From assembly GCF_027257975.1 (NCBI RefSeq), contig NZ_JANZKX010000006.1:310001-374000 (forward strand): 64,000 nt of DNA. Direction: 5' to 3'. The translations under genes were made by a program, and so were the position numbers. Under the pieces are notes generated by a model. That model did not search any database and was not told where the DNA came from. It saw only the letters and a list, made by a program, of their open reading frames with translations. The number at the start of each line of letters is the position of its first letter. Position 1 is the stretch's first letter. The DNA is from Pelomonas sp. BJYL3. GTDB lineage: Bacteria; Pseudomonadota; Gammaproteobacteria; Burkholderiales; Burkholderiaceae_C. Below, piece by piece: positions 5,939 to 13,575 of the stretch.

Positions 5939-8860
5939 ATGGCAATCAGCGACCTGCGCCTGCAGGTGATCCTTCAGGCGATCGACCGCGCCACAGCGCC
6001 CCTGCAGCGGATCAACAGCGGCAGCACCGCCACCGCCAAGGCCCTGCGCGACACGCGCGAGCGCCTGAAGGAGCTGGGCACTCAGCAGAAGACCATCGGC
6101 GAGTTCAGGGAGCTGCGCACCGGCCTGGACGCCACGTCCGCCAAGCTCGACAACGCCAAAGAGAAGGCCTCGCGCCTGGCGCGTGAGCTGGGCCAGGCGG
6201 GCCCACCCACCAAGGCCCTCACCCAGCAGCTGGCCGCGGCGCGCCAGGTTGCCCGAGATCTCGGTGAACAGCACCAGCGCCAAGCCGCCCAGGTCCAGGC
6301 GCTGCGCGACCGCCTGTCGGCTGCCGGCATCAGCACGCGTGAACTGGCCCAGCACGAGCAACGGCTGCGCGCCAACATCGCGTCGACCACGCAGAGCATC
6401 GAGACCCAGACGGCCGCGCTGCGCGCCCAGGCGGCCCAGCAGCGCCGCAGCGCGGCCGCGGCCGAGGCCTTGGCCAAGTCGCAGCAGCTGCAGGCCAGGG
6501 CCGCAGGCGCCGGCGCGGCAATGGGCGCCACCGGCGCCGCCATCGGCGCCCCTGTGGCCGTTGCCGTGCGCGACTTCGCCAGCTTCGAGGACCACATGCT
6601 GGGCGTGGCCCGCCAGGTCCAGGGCGCACGTGACGATGCCGGCAAGCTGACGGCTGTCTACCTGGCCGTGCGCCAACAGGTCCAGGATCTGGGCCGCGAA
6701 ATCCCGCTGACCACGAACGAGATCGCCGACATGGTGACGGCGGGCGCCCGCATGGAGGTGCCCACCGACCAGCTGAAGGCCTACACCCGCACCGCCGCCA
6801 TGATGGCGACCGCCTTCGACGCCGTTCCCAACGAGCTGGCCGAGCAAATGGGCAAGGTCAGCAAGAATTTCAAGCTCCCGGTAACGCAGATCGAAGCCCT
6901 GGCCGATTCGATCAACTACCTGGACGACAACGCCATCAGCAAGGGCGGCGACATCATCAACGTCCTGAACCGGATCTCGGGTGTGGTGTCGACGGTCAAG
7001 ATGAGCGCCAACGACGCCGCCGCGCTGGCGTCCACGCTGCTGACGCTGGGCGAGAGACCCGAGACCGCGTCGACGGCCATCAATGCCATCACGCAGAAAT
7101 TGGCCGCCGCCACCAAGGGCACCAAGAAGTTCCAGGCCGCCGTGGCCGAGATCGGCATGAAGAGCTCGGCCATCCAGAACGGCATGGCAACGGACGCCTC
7201 GGCGACCTTCGACAAGGTCATTGCCGGGATCCGCGCGCTGCCCGAGAAGAACCGCGTCGGCGTGATGGTCGAGCTCGTCGGCCTGGAGCACTCCGACACC
7301 CTGGCCAAACTGGTGGACAAGCCCGAAGAACTGCAGCGCCAGCGAGCGCTGGCCAATGGCGACGCCGCCAAGGGCTCCATGCGCCGTGAGGCCGATGCAC
7401 GCAACCAGACGCTGTCCGCTCAGTGGATCATGGCCAAGAACCGGGCCTTCGAGCTCAGCACGACGCTGGGCGAGTCCCTGAAGCCTGCCCTGATTGACCT
7501 GATGGGCACGCTGGGGCGCGCAGCATCGGCCGTGGCCGACTTCGCCGCCAAGCACCCGTGGCTGACCTCGGCGGCAATGAAGACGGCGGCGGCCCTCTCG
7601 GTGCTGCTGATCGCCGGCGGCACGCTGACCGTGGCCATGGCCTCGCTGATCGGCCCCTTCGCAATGGCCCGCTACGGCATGGCCATGCTGGGCATCAAGG
7701 GCGCCGACATTGCCGGCAGCATGGCGCGTGCTGCCGGCGGCCTGCGCCTGGCTGGCCAGGCCGCGCTCTGGGCCGGCCAGGCGCTGCTGACGACGCCCAT
7801 CGGCTGGCTGGTGATGGCCATCGCCGCGGCTGGTCTGCTGCTGGTCAGGTACTGGCAGCCTGTGAAGGCCTTTTTCGCGGGCGTTTGGCAGGGTCTGGCC
7901 GAGGGGCTGGGCCCGCTGGCCGCGATGTTCGACGGCCTCTTCGCGGCGCTCGGACGCGCCCTGGCGCCCCTGCGCCCCTTGTGGGACGGCCTGGTCGCTG
8001 CGTTGTCGGCGGTCTGGGGCTGGGTGTCTCAGCTTTTCGAGCCATTCCAGGCCTCGGCCGAACAGCTGCAGGCAGCCACTGCCAGCGGTCGCGCGTTCGG
8101 CCAGTTCCTGGGCTCGCTCGCTCAGCTCCTGCTCGCGCCGATCATGGCGCTGGGGCAGCTGGTGGGTGGCATCGCCAACCTGGTGGGCTCCTTCTGGGGC
8201 GAGGCCAGCGCAGCCTTCCAAGGCGGCATCAGCAGCATCGCAGCCCTGATCCTGAACTGGTCGCCGGTCGGCCTCTTCTACCAGGTCTTCGCCAGCGTGA
8301 TGCGCTGGTTTGGCATCGACCTGCCCCAGCGCTTCACCGAGTTCGGTGCCAACCTCATGCAGGGCCTGGTCGGCGGCATCACGGGGGGCCTGGCCAGGGT
8401 CCGCGACGCCATCAGTGGCGCGGCAGAAGGGGCCATCGGCTGGTTCAAGGACAAGCTGGGCATCCGCAGTCCCAGCCGGGTCTTCATGAACGCAGGTGCC
8501 GAGATCTCCAACGGCGCAGCCGCCGGCGTCATGAGCCGCAGCGAGGGCGTGCGCAGGGCCGTGCTCGACCTGGCCGCGGCTGCGAGCATCGCCATGCCGG
8601 CTGTCGCCATGGCGGGCTCGGGCGACCTGGACAACACCGGTCCGTTCGATCCCGGCCTGGTGCCCTTCGACCGCCGTCCGCCCGTTGCCTCACCGGCAAC
8701 CGCGGCGTCGCCTGCAGGAGCCACGCAGATCTCGATCACCATCAACCCGGCCCCGGGGTCTGACCCGCAGGCCATCGCCCGCGCCGTTGCCGCCGAGCTG
8801 GACCGCCGCGAGCGGGCCAAGCGTTCGGCCCGGCTATCGACGCTCGGCGACATCAGCTGA
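5939..8860 (+). CDS. T: Phage tail tape-measure protein (P2 gpT-like)
   Basis: The 973-residue product has the expected layout. A long Ala/Gln/Arg-rich coiled-coil region covers about residues 25-190. A TP901-type tape-measure core covers about 200-480 (FASFEDHMLGVARQ, NEIADMVTAGARM). A hydrophobic central-to-C-terminal region with several membrane-spanning-length helices covers about 530-780. The end holds a KDKLGIRSPSRVF motif, which is common at the C-terminus of P2-type tape measures. Its length sets tail length and it passes into the host during infection. The ATG at 5939 lies 16 bases after the E' stop, and gene U follows after 14 bases. Confidence 0.96.
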   Translation: MAISDLRLQVILQAIDRATAPLQRINSGSTATAKALRDTRERLKELGTQQKTIGEFRELRTGLDATSAKLDNAKEKASRLARELGQAGPPTKALTQQLAAARQVARDLGEQHQRQAAQVQALRDRLSAAGISTRELAQHEQRLRANIASTTQSIETQTAALRAQAAQQRRSAAAAEALAKSQQLQARAAGAGAAMGATGAAIGAPVAVAVRDFASFEDHMLGVARQVQGARDDAGKLTAVYLAVRQQVQDLGREIPLTTNEIADMVTAGARMEVPTDQLKAYTRTAAMMATAFDAVPNELAEQMGKVSKNFKLPVTQIEALADSINYLDDNAISKGGDIINVLNRISGVVSTVKMSANDAAALASTLLTLGERPETASTAINAITQKLAAATKGTKKFQAAVAEIGMKSSAIQNGMATDASATFDKVIAGIRALPEKNRVGVMVELVGLEHSDTLAKLVDKPEELQRQRALANGDAAKGSMRREADARNQTLSAQWIMAKNRAFELSTTLGESLKPALIDLMGTLGRAASAVADFAAKHPWLTSAAMKTAAALSVLLIAGGTLTVAMASLIGPFAMARYGMAMLGIKGADIAGSMARAAGGLRLAGQAALWAGQALLTTPIGWLVMAIAAAGLLLVRYWQPVKAFFAGVWQGLAEGLGPLAAMFDGLFAALGRALAPLRPLWDGLVAALSAVWGWVSQLFEPFQASAEQLQAATASGRAFGQFLGSLAQLLLAPIMALGQLVGGIANLVGSFWGEASAAFQGGISSIAALILNWSPVGLFYQVFASVMRWFGIDLPQRFTEFGANLMQGLVGGITGGLARVRDAISGAAEGAIGWFKDKLGIRSPSRVFMNAGAEISNGAAAGVMSRSEGVRRAVLDLAAAASIAMPAVAMAGSGDLDNTGPFDPGLVPFDRRPPVASPATAASPAGATQISITINPAPGSDPQAIARAVAAELDRRERAKRSARLSTLGDIS

Positions 8861-8874
8861 AGGGAGCCCGCGCC

Positions 8875-9285
8875 ATGATGATGGGCTACGGTCAATTCGT
8901 TTTCAGCCTGCCGACGCTGGCCTACCAGGAGCTGCAACGCCAGACTGCCTGGCGTCACCCCAGCAACAGCCGGGTGGGCACCAGACCCGCACGCCAGTAC
9001 GTCGGCCCGGGCGACGACACCATCACGCTGTCGGGAGTGCTCGCGCCCGAGTTCATGGGCGACGTGGTGAGCCTGGGCAAGCTGCGCGAGATGGCCGACG
9101 CCGGCCTGTCCTGGCCGCTTGTGACGGGCACAGGTGAAGTGCTGGGCGCCTTCGTGATCGAGTCCCTGCACGAGACCCGCAACGTGCTGATGGACAACGG
9201 CGCGGCGCGGCGCATCGAGTTCCAGCTGCAGCTGGCCCGCGTCGATGAGCAGCGCACTGACGCCATCGGCAGCGACTCGCTATGA
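8875..9285 (+). CDS. U: Phage tail terminator-type protein (P2 gpU-like)
   Basis: The 136-residue product begins MMMGYGQFVFSLPTLAYQEL and contains a PARQYVGPGDDTITLSGVLAPE stretch typical of the P2 gpU family. gpU caps or completes the tail. Its stop overlaps the start of gene D by four bases (ATGA), which indicates translational coupling. Order T-U-D is that of P2. Confidence 0.94.
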   Translation: MMMGYGQFVFSLPTLAYQELQRQTAWRHPSNSRVGTRPARQYVGPGDDTITLSGVLAPEFMGDVVSLGKLREMADAGLSWPLVTGTGEVLGAFVIESLHETRNVLMDNGAARRIEFQLQLARVDEQRTDAIGSDSL

Positions 9286-10322
9286 CGCCGGGCAGCCACC
9301 CTCAGGTCGACTACCGGATCACGGTCGATGGGCGCGACATCACACGCAAGGTCGACCCGCGGCTCATCAGCCTGACGCTGAGCGAGTGCCGCGGCGGTGA
9401 GGCCGACCAGCTCGACCTGGTGCTCAACGACGCAGACGGCCAGCTCGCGCTGCCGCCCAAGGACGCGCTGATCACCCTGCAGCTCGGCTGGGTCGGCCAG
9501 GCGCTGGTCGACAAGGGCAGCTTCACGGTCGACGAGATCGAGCACAGCGGCTCACCGGACCAGCTGCACATCAAGGCACGCAGCGCCGACATGGTGGACA
9601 CGTTGAAGGTCCGCGCTGAGAAGAGCTGGCATCAGCGCACCATCGGCGACATCGTGGGCGAGATCGCAGGCAAGCATGGCCTGGCACCGCGGGTCGACCA
9701 GAAGCTGGCGGCAGTGGCGGTCGATCACGTCGACCAGACGCACGAGAGCGACCTGAACTTCGTCTCGCGCCTGGCCAAGCGCTACGACGCCGTGGCGACC
9801 GTGAAGAAGGGGCACCTGCTGTTCCTGCCGATCAACGGCACGCGCAGCAGCAAGGGTCAGGCCATGCCCTCGGCATCGGTCAGCCGTGCCGACGGCGACA
9901 TGCATCGTTTCCACACGGCTGACCGGGAGGCCTACAGCGGCGTGCGGGCGTACTGGCACGACCCAAAGAGAGCCAAGCGCCGCAGCGTGCTGGTCGGGAT
10001 CAGCGGCAACGCAAAGCGCCTGCGTGACACCTACGGCAGCGAGGCAGATGCACTGGCCGCCGCCAAGGCCGAATGGCAACGCCTCCAGCGCGGTGCGGCC
10101 ACCTTGGAGCTGACGCTGGCCCTGGGTCGGCCCGAGCTGGTCCCACAAACGCCGGTGAGCGTCTCAGGCTTCAAGCCCAGCATCAACGCTATCGCCTGGC
10201 TGACCGTGAAGACTGCGCACACGGTCAGCGATGGCGGCCTCACGACGCGCATCGAGCTGGAGACGGCCGACAGCAGCAGCGGCGGGGGAACAGTTGAGGA
10301 CGTTGCCTCGCCCTCCGATTAG
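9282..10322 (+). CDS. D: Phage late control / tail hub protein (P2 gpD-like)
   Basis: The 346-residue protein begins with DYRITVDGRDITRKVDPRLI and has the central DLNFVSRLAKRYDAVATVKKG motif of the gpD/gp27-like baseplate hub family. It forms the hub at the tail end through which the tube passes; the old name 'late control D' refers to P2 genetics. The C-terminal residues (SSSGGGTVEDVASPSD) form a low-complexity tail. It is the last late gene here; the next gene is convergent, with 37 bases between stops. Confidence 0.94.
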   Translation: MTPGSHPQVDYRITVDGRDITRKVDPRLISLTLSECRGGEADQLDLVLNDADGQLALPPKDALITLQLGWVGQALVDKGSFTVDEIEHSGSPDQLHIKARSADMVDTLKVRAEKSWHQRTIGDIVGEIAGKHGLAPRVDQKLAAVAVDHVDQTHESDLNFVSRLAKRYDAVATVKKGHLLFLPINGTRSSKGQAMPSASVSRADGDMHRFHTADREAYSGVRAYWHDPKRAKRRSVLVGISGNAKRLRDTYGSEADALAAAKAEWQRLQRGAATLELTLALGRPELVPQTPVSVSGFKPSINAIAWLTVKTAHTVSDGGLTTRIELETADSSSGGGTVEDVASPSD

Positions 10323-10359
10323 GTTGCCTGCGGCCTCCCGGCCCGGCCCCCTCTTGCGT

Positions 10360-10566
10360 TCACTTTTGACGCCGAGTGCTCTCTGGCGATTGCTGCACGG
10401 AACTGCATTCCGTCAGTCGTCGAAACAAGGCCGCCTGGACCTTGACGATGTGGCACTTCTTGAGCTCATCTGGCCACTGCGACACAGCGGATTGCGAGAT
10501 ATCCATCGCTCGCGCTGCTGCGGTAACAGTTCCCCCCAAAAGGCGGATGGCATCGGCTTTCAACAT
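10360..10566 (-). CDS. Cro/YdaS-like DNA-binding regulator
   Basis: This 68-residue protein carries a helix-turn-helix at about residues 5-32 (AIRLLGGTVTAAARAMDISQSAVSQW), characteristic of Cro/YdaS-like phage regulators. It is divergent from the larger HTH protein at 10636, with 69 bases between start codons, and forms a classical genetic switch. A -10 box (TAATAT, 10573-10578) lies so close to the ATG (10564-10566) that transcription should begin at or within a base or two of the A of the ATG, implying a leaderless message. No other gene follows it on the minus strand, so it is a monocistronic regulator. Which of the two proteins keeps lysogeny is not settled by the sequence. Confidence 0.85.
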   Translation of the reverse strand: MLKADAIRLLGGTVTAAARAMDISQSAVSQWPDELKKCHIVKVQAALFRRLTECSSVQQSPESTRRQK

Positions 10567-10572
10567 GCAGGC

Positions 10573-10600
10573 ATATTAGCACGCTCATCATTTTTGACAA
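10573..10600 (-). promoter_or_regulatory. Promoter of the Cro-like gene
   Basis: Read on the minus strand, TTGTCA (10595-10600) and TAATAT (10573-10578) are separated by 16 bases, close to the sigma-70 consensus. The predicted start point falls at about 10566, the first base of the ATG. Two operator-like sites overlap its -10 and -35 elements. Confidence 0.75.
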
Positions 10601-10627
10601 TCACGCTAACTCATAAGCGCGCTAAAT
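10574..10627. promoter_or_regulatory. Three tandem operator-like sites in the switch region
   Basis: Three 16-base sites share the pattern NATAAGnnnnCTTATN to different degrees: TATTAGCACGCTCATC (10574-10589), GACAATCACGCTAACT (10596-10611, weakest) and CATAAGCGCGCTAAAT (10612-10627). The centres are 22 and 16 bases apart. The arrangement between divergent HTH genes recalls lambda OR1-OR3. The same palindrome occurs in better form at 11683 and 12724. Confidence 0.65.
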
Positions 10628-10635
10628 TACGGGGT

Positions 10636-11154
10636 ATGGATCTAAAAGAACGCCTCGAGTTCCTGATGTCCGAATGCAATTGGGGACGGGCCGACCTGAA
10701 GGCCGCGTCCGGCGAGACGTCGTCCGTTGTCTCTCAATGGCTGGGGCATGGCTCGAAGATCATCAAGAACATCACCAAGCTTGAGGCGGCGGTCGGAATC
10801 GCAGACAAGAGTGGGTTCAACGCCCTGTGGATTGCGCGTGGCATAGGTGAGCCGCGAACACCGAACAGCTCTTGGCCCTTCAAGCGGATCACTCCAGCTG
10901 TGTGGCATGCCCTGGACGAAGGGCTGAAGGATCGAATCGAAGCCATGGTGGAAGGCGCGCTAGCTATCGGCGCCACTGGTTCGATGCCACCAACGGCGCC
11001 AGCTTGGCGAGGCATGGCCTTGCAGATCGCTGCGGGCGTTGACGCAGTCACCCAAGGAGACCAGTTCCGTCGCTTTGTGAATGCGGTAGACGCCCAGTTT
11101 TCTGCCGAAGGACCGTCTGCGACAGACAGCCCTCCTCCACCCGGCAAGCCCTGA
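10636..11154 (+). CDS. Phage repressor-like HTH protein without protease domain
   Basis: The 172-residue product starts MDLKERLEFLMSECNWGRADLKAASG and continues with TSSVVSQWLGHGSK, a Xre-type helix-turn-helix over about residues 1-60 with the NALWIARGIGEP tail often seen in phage CI-like proteins. The rest lacks the Ser/Lys S24 autocleavage domain of lambda CI, so classic RecA-driven self-cleavage is not expected; release might depend on another factor such as the Cro-like protein or the LuxR-type regulator nearby. GGGG six bases before the ATG is a weak ribosome-binding site. A perfect terminator follows the stop. Confidence 0.85.
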   Translation: MDLKERLEFLMSECNWGRADLKAASGETSSVVSQWLGHGSKIIKNITKLEAAVGIADKSGFNALWIARGIGEPRTPNSSWPFKRITPAVWHALDEGLKDRIEAMVEGALAIGATGSMPPTAPAWRGMALQIAAGVDAVTQGDQFRRFVNAVDAQFSAEGPSATDSPPPPGKP

Positions 11155-11191
11155 AATGAGAAAGGCACCCAGACGGGTGCCTTTCTCATTT
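11154..11191. terminator. Bidirectional terminator between convergent genes
   Basis: A perfect 17-bp stem (11154-11170 with 11175-11191) with an AGAC loop is flanked by A- and T-rich ends. It serves the repressor-like gene on the plus strand and the convergent gene ending at 11207 on the minus strand. Confidence 0.92.
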
Positions 11192-11206
11192 CTCAAGCTG
11201 GGCGGC

Positions 11207-11623
11207 CTACAGGCCCAACACTGCGGAGACCACCCGCTCCCACGATATCGAGACCGCCATCCGGCTTAGGACAATTTGCGCGCGGATACGGTCCAACGGC
11301 CCGTCCTCTCCAAGCAGTCTCAGGTTGGAGCGCACGGCAAGAGGGTCCGCCATCTCGATAGCCAGTTGATGCGTGCCAGAGGCCACCCAGTCCCACGTTA
11401 GGTGCACCGCATGGGCGCTGTTCATCGCATACCACGTCGTGCATCCAGCGACGCAGTTTCCCAGCGGAGAAATGACGTCGGCGCCTCTGAGAGTCTCCCC
11501 GTGCACCCAGCGCAGGCGATGCTGGCCATCCCAGCGGAAAGGCGCTGGAAGCCAGAATCGCCGAGAAGCCTCCCTGGCTTCGAGCGCGTCATCGCGCTTG
11601 TTGGTGTTTTCAAAGGTCAGCAT
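11207..11623 (-). CDS. Hypothetical prophage protein
   Basis: The 138-residue product is rich in Trp and aromatic residues near the start (FWLPAPFRWDGQHRLRWVHG) and has no signal peptide or membrane helix. I do not recognise a family. It runs against its neighbours, shares a terminator with the repressor-like gene and is divergent from the luxR-like gene, so it may be expressed in the lysogen. No good ribosome-binding site precedes the ATG at 11623, which leaves the start uncertain. Confidence 0.55.
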   Translation of the reverse strand: MLTFENTNKRDDALEAREASRRFWLPAPFRWDGQHRLRWVHGETLRGADVISPLGNCVAGCTTWYAMNSAHAVHLTWDWVASGTHQLAIEMADPLAVRSNLRLLGEDGPLDRIRAQIVLSRMAVSISWERVVSAVLGL

Positions 11624-11682
11624 GAGTCACTGACTGTTCAATAAATGAGACTATCAGGCAAGCCGTAATTGCTTGCAGGTTG

Positions 11683-11698
11683 CATAAGAGTGCTTATG
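11683..11698. promoter_or_regulatory. Operator-like palindrome upstream of luxR-type gene
   Basis: CATAAGAGTGCTTATG has perfect 6-base arms around a 4-base centre and matches the sites in the switch region and at 12724. A plausible weak promoter, TTGCAT (11680-11685) with GAGAAT (11703-11708) at 17-base spacing, is covered by the site, so a bound repressor would block luxR transcription. Confidence 0.65.
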
Positions 11699-11733
11699 TG
11701 CTGAGAATCTGCCATCCGAAAGCCTCAAGCCCC

Positions 11734-12447
11734 ATGCCAAGCCTCAGATCCGCGCGCGCCTCCATTCTGGAAGCCTCCTCCACCGACTCCTTCCTAGCTG
11801 CTTTGGTGAGCTACGCACACGCTGCTGGCTTTGGGACTGCGGATGCAACAGCAATCATCGAGCATGCCGATCGGCCGCGGGAATTCGCATACATCGACAA
11901 CATCCCCAGCTCCAGCGAATGGCAATCACTTGATCCATCTCTTGGAGCTCGGTGCCCGGTGATGCAGCACTGCAAACGACTTGGAACGCCCGTAGTGTGG
12001 GGGCGCCGGACGTACCATGACGTTGCAGGTGTCGCCGACCTCTACGACGTCTGCAGTTCCCTGGGTCTTGCTTCCGGGGTCAGCGTGGGCGTGCACCTAC
12101 CTAGGGGGCGGATGCTCCAGGTATCGCTGCACAGTGATCAGGACTTGCCGGTCCACGGTCACCACGCAATCCTGCATGACTTCGTGCAGTTCGCAGCCAG
12201 TGCTACAGCAGCGGCCTCGGATCTGCTACTGCAAATGGACGACGTTGATCGCATCCAGGATCTGACACCTGTAGAGCTCGAACTGCTCAGGCGGGTAGCT
12301 GCAGGCCAGCCGCTTGAGCGCGTCGCGCACCACCTCTCTTTGGCCGAGTCGGTCACAGGAGAGATCGCTGCCATGGCCAGCCTCACACTCGGATGCTCGT
12401 CCGTACAAGCAGCATCGCTGCGCGCACTTCGACTGGGTATCATCTAA
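11734..12447 (+). CDS. LuxR-type regulator with atypical ligand pocket, prophage-encoded
   Basis: The 237-residue product has an N-terminal autoinducer-binding-like domain (about 1-165) and a C-terminal GerE-type helix-turn-helix beginning LTPVELELLRRVAAGQ at 177, ending ALRLGII as LuxR proteins often do. Trp63 and Trp89 align with the conserved pocket tryptophans. The usual Tyr four residues after the first Trp is Asp67, and the conserved Asp of the 'DPVV' motif is Cys74 (RCPVMQHC). It may therefore bind something other than a standard acyl-homoserine lactone. The ATG at 11734 is preferred over an upstream TTG at 11680, because the operator and promoter overlap the latter. No LuxI gene is nearby. 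A small peptide gene follows after 32 bases. Confidence 0.8.
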   Translation: MPSLRSARASILEASSTDSFLAALVSYAHAAGFGTADATAIIEHADRPREFAYIDNIPSSSEWQSLDPSLGARCPVMQHCKRLGTPVVWGRRTYHDVAGVADLYDVCSSLGLASGVSVGVHLPRGRMLQVSLHSDQDLPVHGHHAILHDFVQFAASATAAASDLLLQMDDVDRIQDLTPVELELLRRVAAGQPLERVAHHLSLAESVTGEIAAMASLTLGCSSVQAASLRALRLGII

Positions 12448-12479
12448 CTCCCCAGGTTTACAGGATTGAGGATTGAGTG

Positions 12480-12647
12480 ATGGAGAAGCAAGGATCTAAG
12501 CCGTTCGAGCTCAATGTTGACGAGATCAACGCCGTTTCTGGCGGCGAGTCGAACCAGCTCACAACGCCGCAGGAGCCGCCGCAGCCGCGGAGCCTCTTCG
12601 CTGCCGAGACATCGGCGCCCGTTCCGGGCCCGTTCCCCACGAACTGA
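12480..12647 (+). CDS. 55-residue peptide precursor with double-glycine leader
   Basis: The translation starts MEKQGSKPFELNVDEINAVSGG. The stretch FELNVDEINAVSGG matches the double-glycine leader of bacteriocin-like and signalling peptides ('ELxxxEIxxVSGG'), which is cut after Gly22 by C39-type peptidase transporters. Cleavage would release a 33-residue, Pro-rich, acidic peptide without Cys. GAGG about 8 bases before the ATG is a good ribosome-binding site. The gene sits 32 bases behind the LuxR-type gene and ahead of a strong terminator, so the two form one unit. No C39 transporter is in the window; a host exporter would be needed. That this open frame is a gene is inferred from leader motif, RBS and terminator together. 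Confidence 0.72.
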   Translation: MEKQGSKPFELNVDEINAVSGGESNQLTTPQEPPQPRSLFAAETSAPVPGPFPTN

Positions 12648-12665
12648 GCGTCAGGCTCATAAGAC

Positions 12666-12691
12666 AAGCCCGCCACTGCGCGGGCTTTTTT
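12666..12691 (+). terminator. Terminator of the luxR-peptide unit
   Basis: An 8-bp stem AAGCCCGC/GCGGGCTT with a six-base loop runs into six T residues. It isolates the luxR-peptide unit from the early operon that starts 20 bases further on. Confidence 0.9.
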
Positions 12692-12712
12692 GCGCCCATT
12701 GACGTTAGCACG

Positions 12713-12741
12713 TTGACCTAGACGATAAGCATGCTTATCAT
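12713..12741 (+). promoter_or_regulatory. Early promoter with embedded operator palindrome
   Basis: TTGACC (12713-12718) and TATCAT (12736-12741) are spaced by 17 bases, a good sigma-70 promoter. The perfect 16-bp palindrome GATAAGCATGCTTATC (12724-12739) fills the spacer and half of the -10 box, so binding there must exclude RNA polymerase. It drives the Ogr-like gene and the replication operon. Confidence 0.85.
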
Positions 12742-12769
12742 TTGGAGACCAAGAAGCATCAATGCGCCC

Positions 12770-13093
12770 ATGAGAGTGACCATCAAGTGCCCGCACTGCC
12801 AGTCCCGCGCTCGAGCGGTGAAGAGCCGCGAAATGTCCGTCGTCACGCGCGAGGTGACCTACCAGTGCACCAACGCGCACTGCGGGCACACCTACGTTGC
12901 CAGCCTGGAAGTGATGCGCACGTTGTCGCCCTCTGCCACCCCCAACCCGGCCGTCACGATCCCCATGAGCGCTCATGTGCAGCGCCGGCTGCTGGCCACG
13001 CAGCTGGACCTGGCGCCGGTGGCCCCTGGCCGTGATCCTGATGCACCGGCCCAGAACCTCGATCTCTTCGAGACAGCGGCCCACGGCCCCTGA
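12770..13093 (+). CDS. ogr: Ogr/Delta-like zinc-finger transcription activator
   Basis: The 107-residue protein begins MRVTIKCPHCQSRARAVKSR and continues YQCTNAHCGHTYVASLEVMR. This CxxC...CxxxxC pattern with the SR and E..R surroundings is the zinc finger of P2 Ogr and P4 Delta. These proteins activate the late (capsid and tail) promoters together with host RNA polymerase alpha subunit. In P2 ogr lies next to D; here it is the first gene of the repressor-controlled early operon, so late genes would be coupled to release of repression. The C-terminal 45 residues are longer than in P2 Ogr and look disordered. Confidence 0.88.
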   Translation: MRVTIKCPHCQSRARAVKSREMSVVTREVTYQCTNAHCGHTYVASLEVMRTLSPSATPNPAVTIPMSAHVQRRLLATQLDLAPVAPGRDPDAPAQNLDLFETAAHGP

Positions 13094-13203
13094 CGGGCAG
13101 TCCCATCGGCAGGCCTGACCTGCCGCCTTGATCCCCTCACTTTGCGCCAGCGATGCCTGTACGGAGGCATCGCGGGCAGCGCTCACCCTGAAAGGACCGC
13201 GAC

Positions 13204-13575
13204 ATGAGCAAGACCCAGCCGCCTCAGTCGCTCTACGACGCCGCGACACAGTTCGCGCTGAAGCAGTTCAACGACCGCAAGGCCGAGCTGCTCTCCATGC
13301 GACACAGCCTGGATCTGCTCCAGGAGTTTCTGCCTGCGCTGGCCGAGCGCGGCTTCCCGATCCATGTCGATCAGCTGCGCTGGCTCAGCCACGGCCGAAA
13401 GGTCTCGATCTTCACGACGAGCACTAGGACGTCGCAACTGCTGCTGCAGGCCTTCGTCGAACTGGGCTTCGTCGAGTGCTCGCGTACGGACTACGACACC
13501 TTCGCCATCGTCGACCTCAAGAAGGGCCGCTTGAAGGTCCACATGACCGTCTATCTCGACAAGGCCGCCGCGTGA
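13204..13575 (+). CDS. Hypothetical early phage protein
   Basis: The 123-residue product has a helical N-terminal half and a mixed C-terminal half (VSIFTTSTRTSQLLLQAFVELGF...). No motif was recognised. It is preceded by GAAAGGA seven bases before the ATG, and its stop overlaps the GTG start of the primase-helicase by four bases (GTGA), so it is probably translated with that gene and may act in phage replication. Confidence 0.7.
   Translation: MSKTQPPQSLYDAATQFALKQFNDRKAELLSMRHSLDLLQEFLPALAERGFPIHVDQLRWLSHGRKVSIFTTSTRTSQLLLQAFVELGFVECSRTDYDTFAIVDLKKGRLKVHMTVYLDKAAA

Noticed and set aside
5615-8221. 868-codon minus-strand frame opposite the tape-measure gene
   Set aside because: Gene T is supported by family motifs and by its place in the tail operon; the antisense product is low-complexity.
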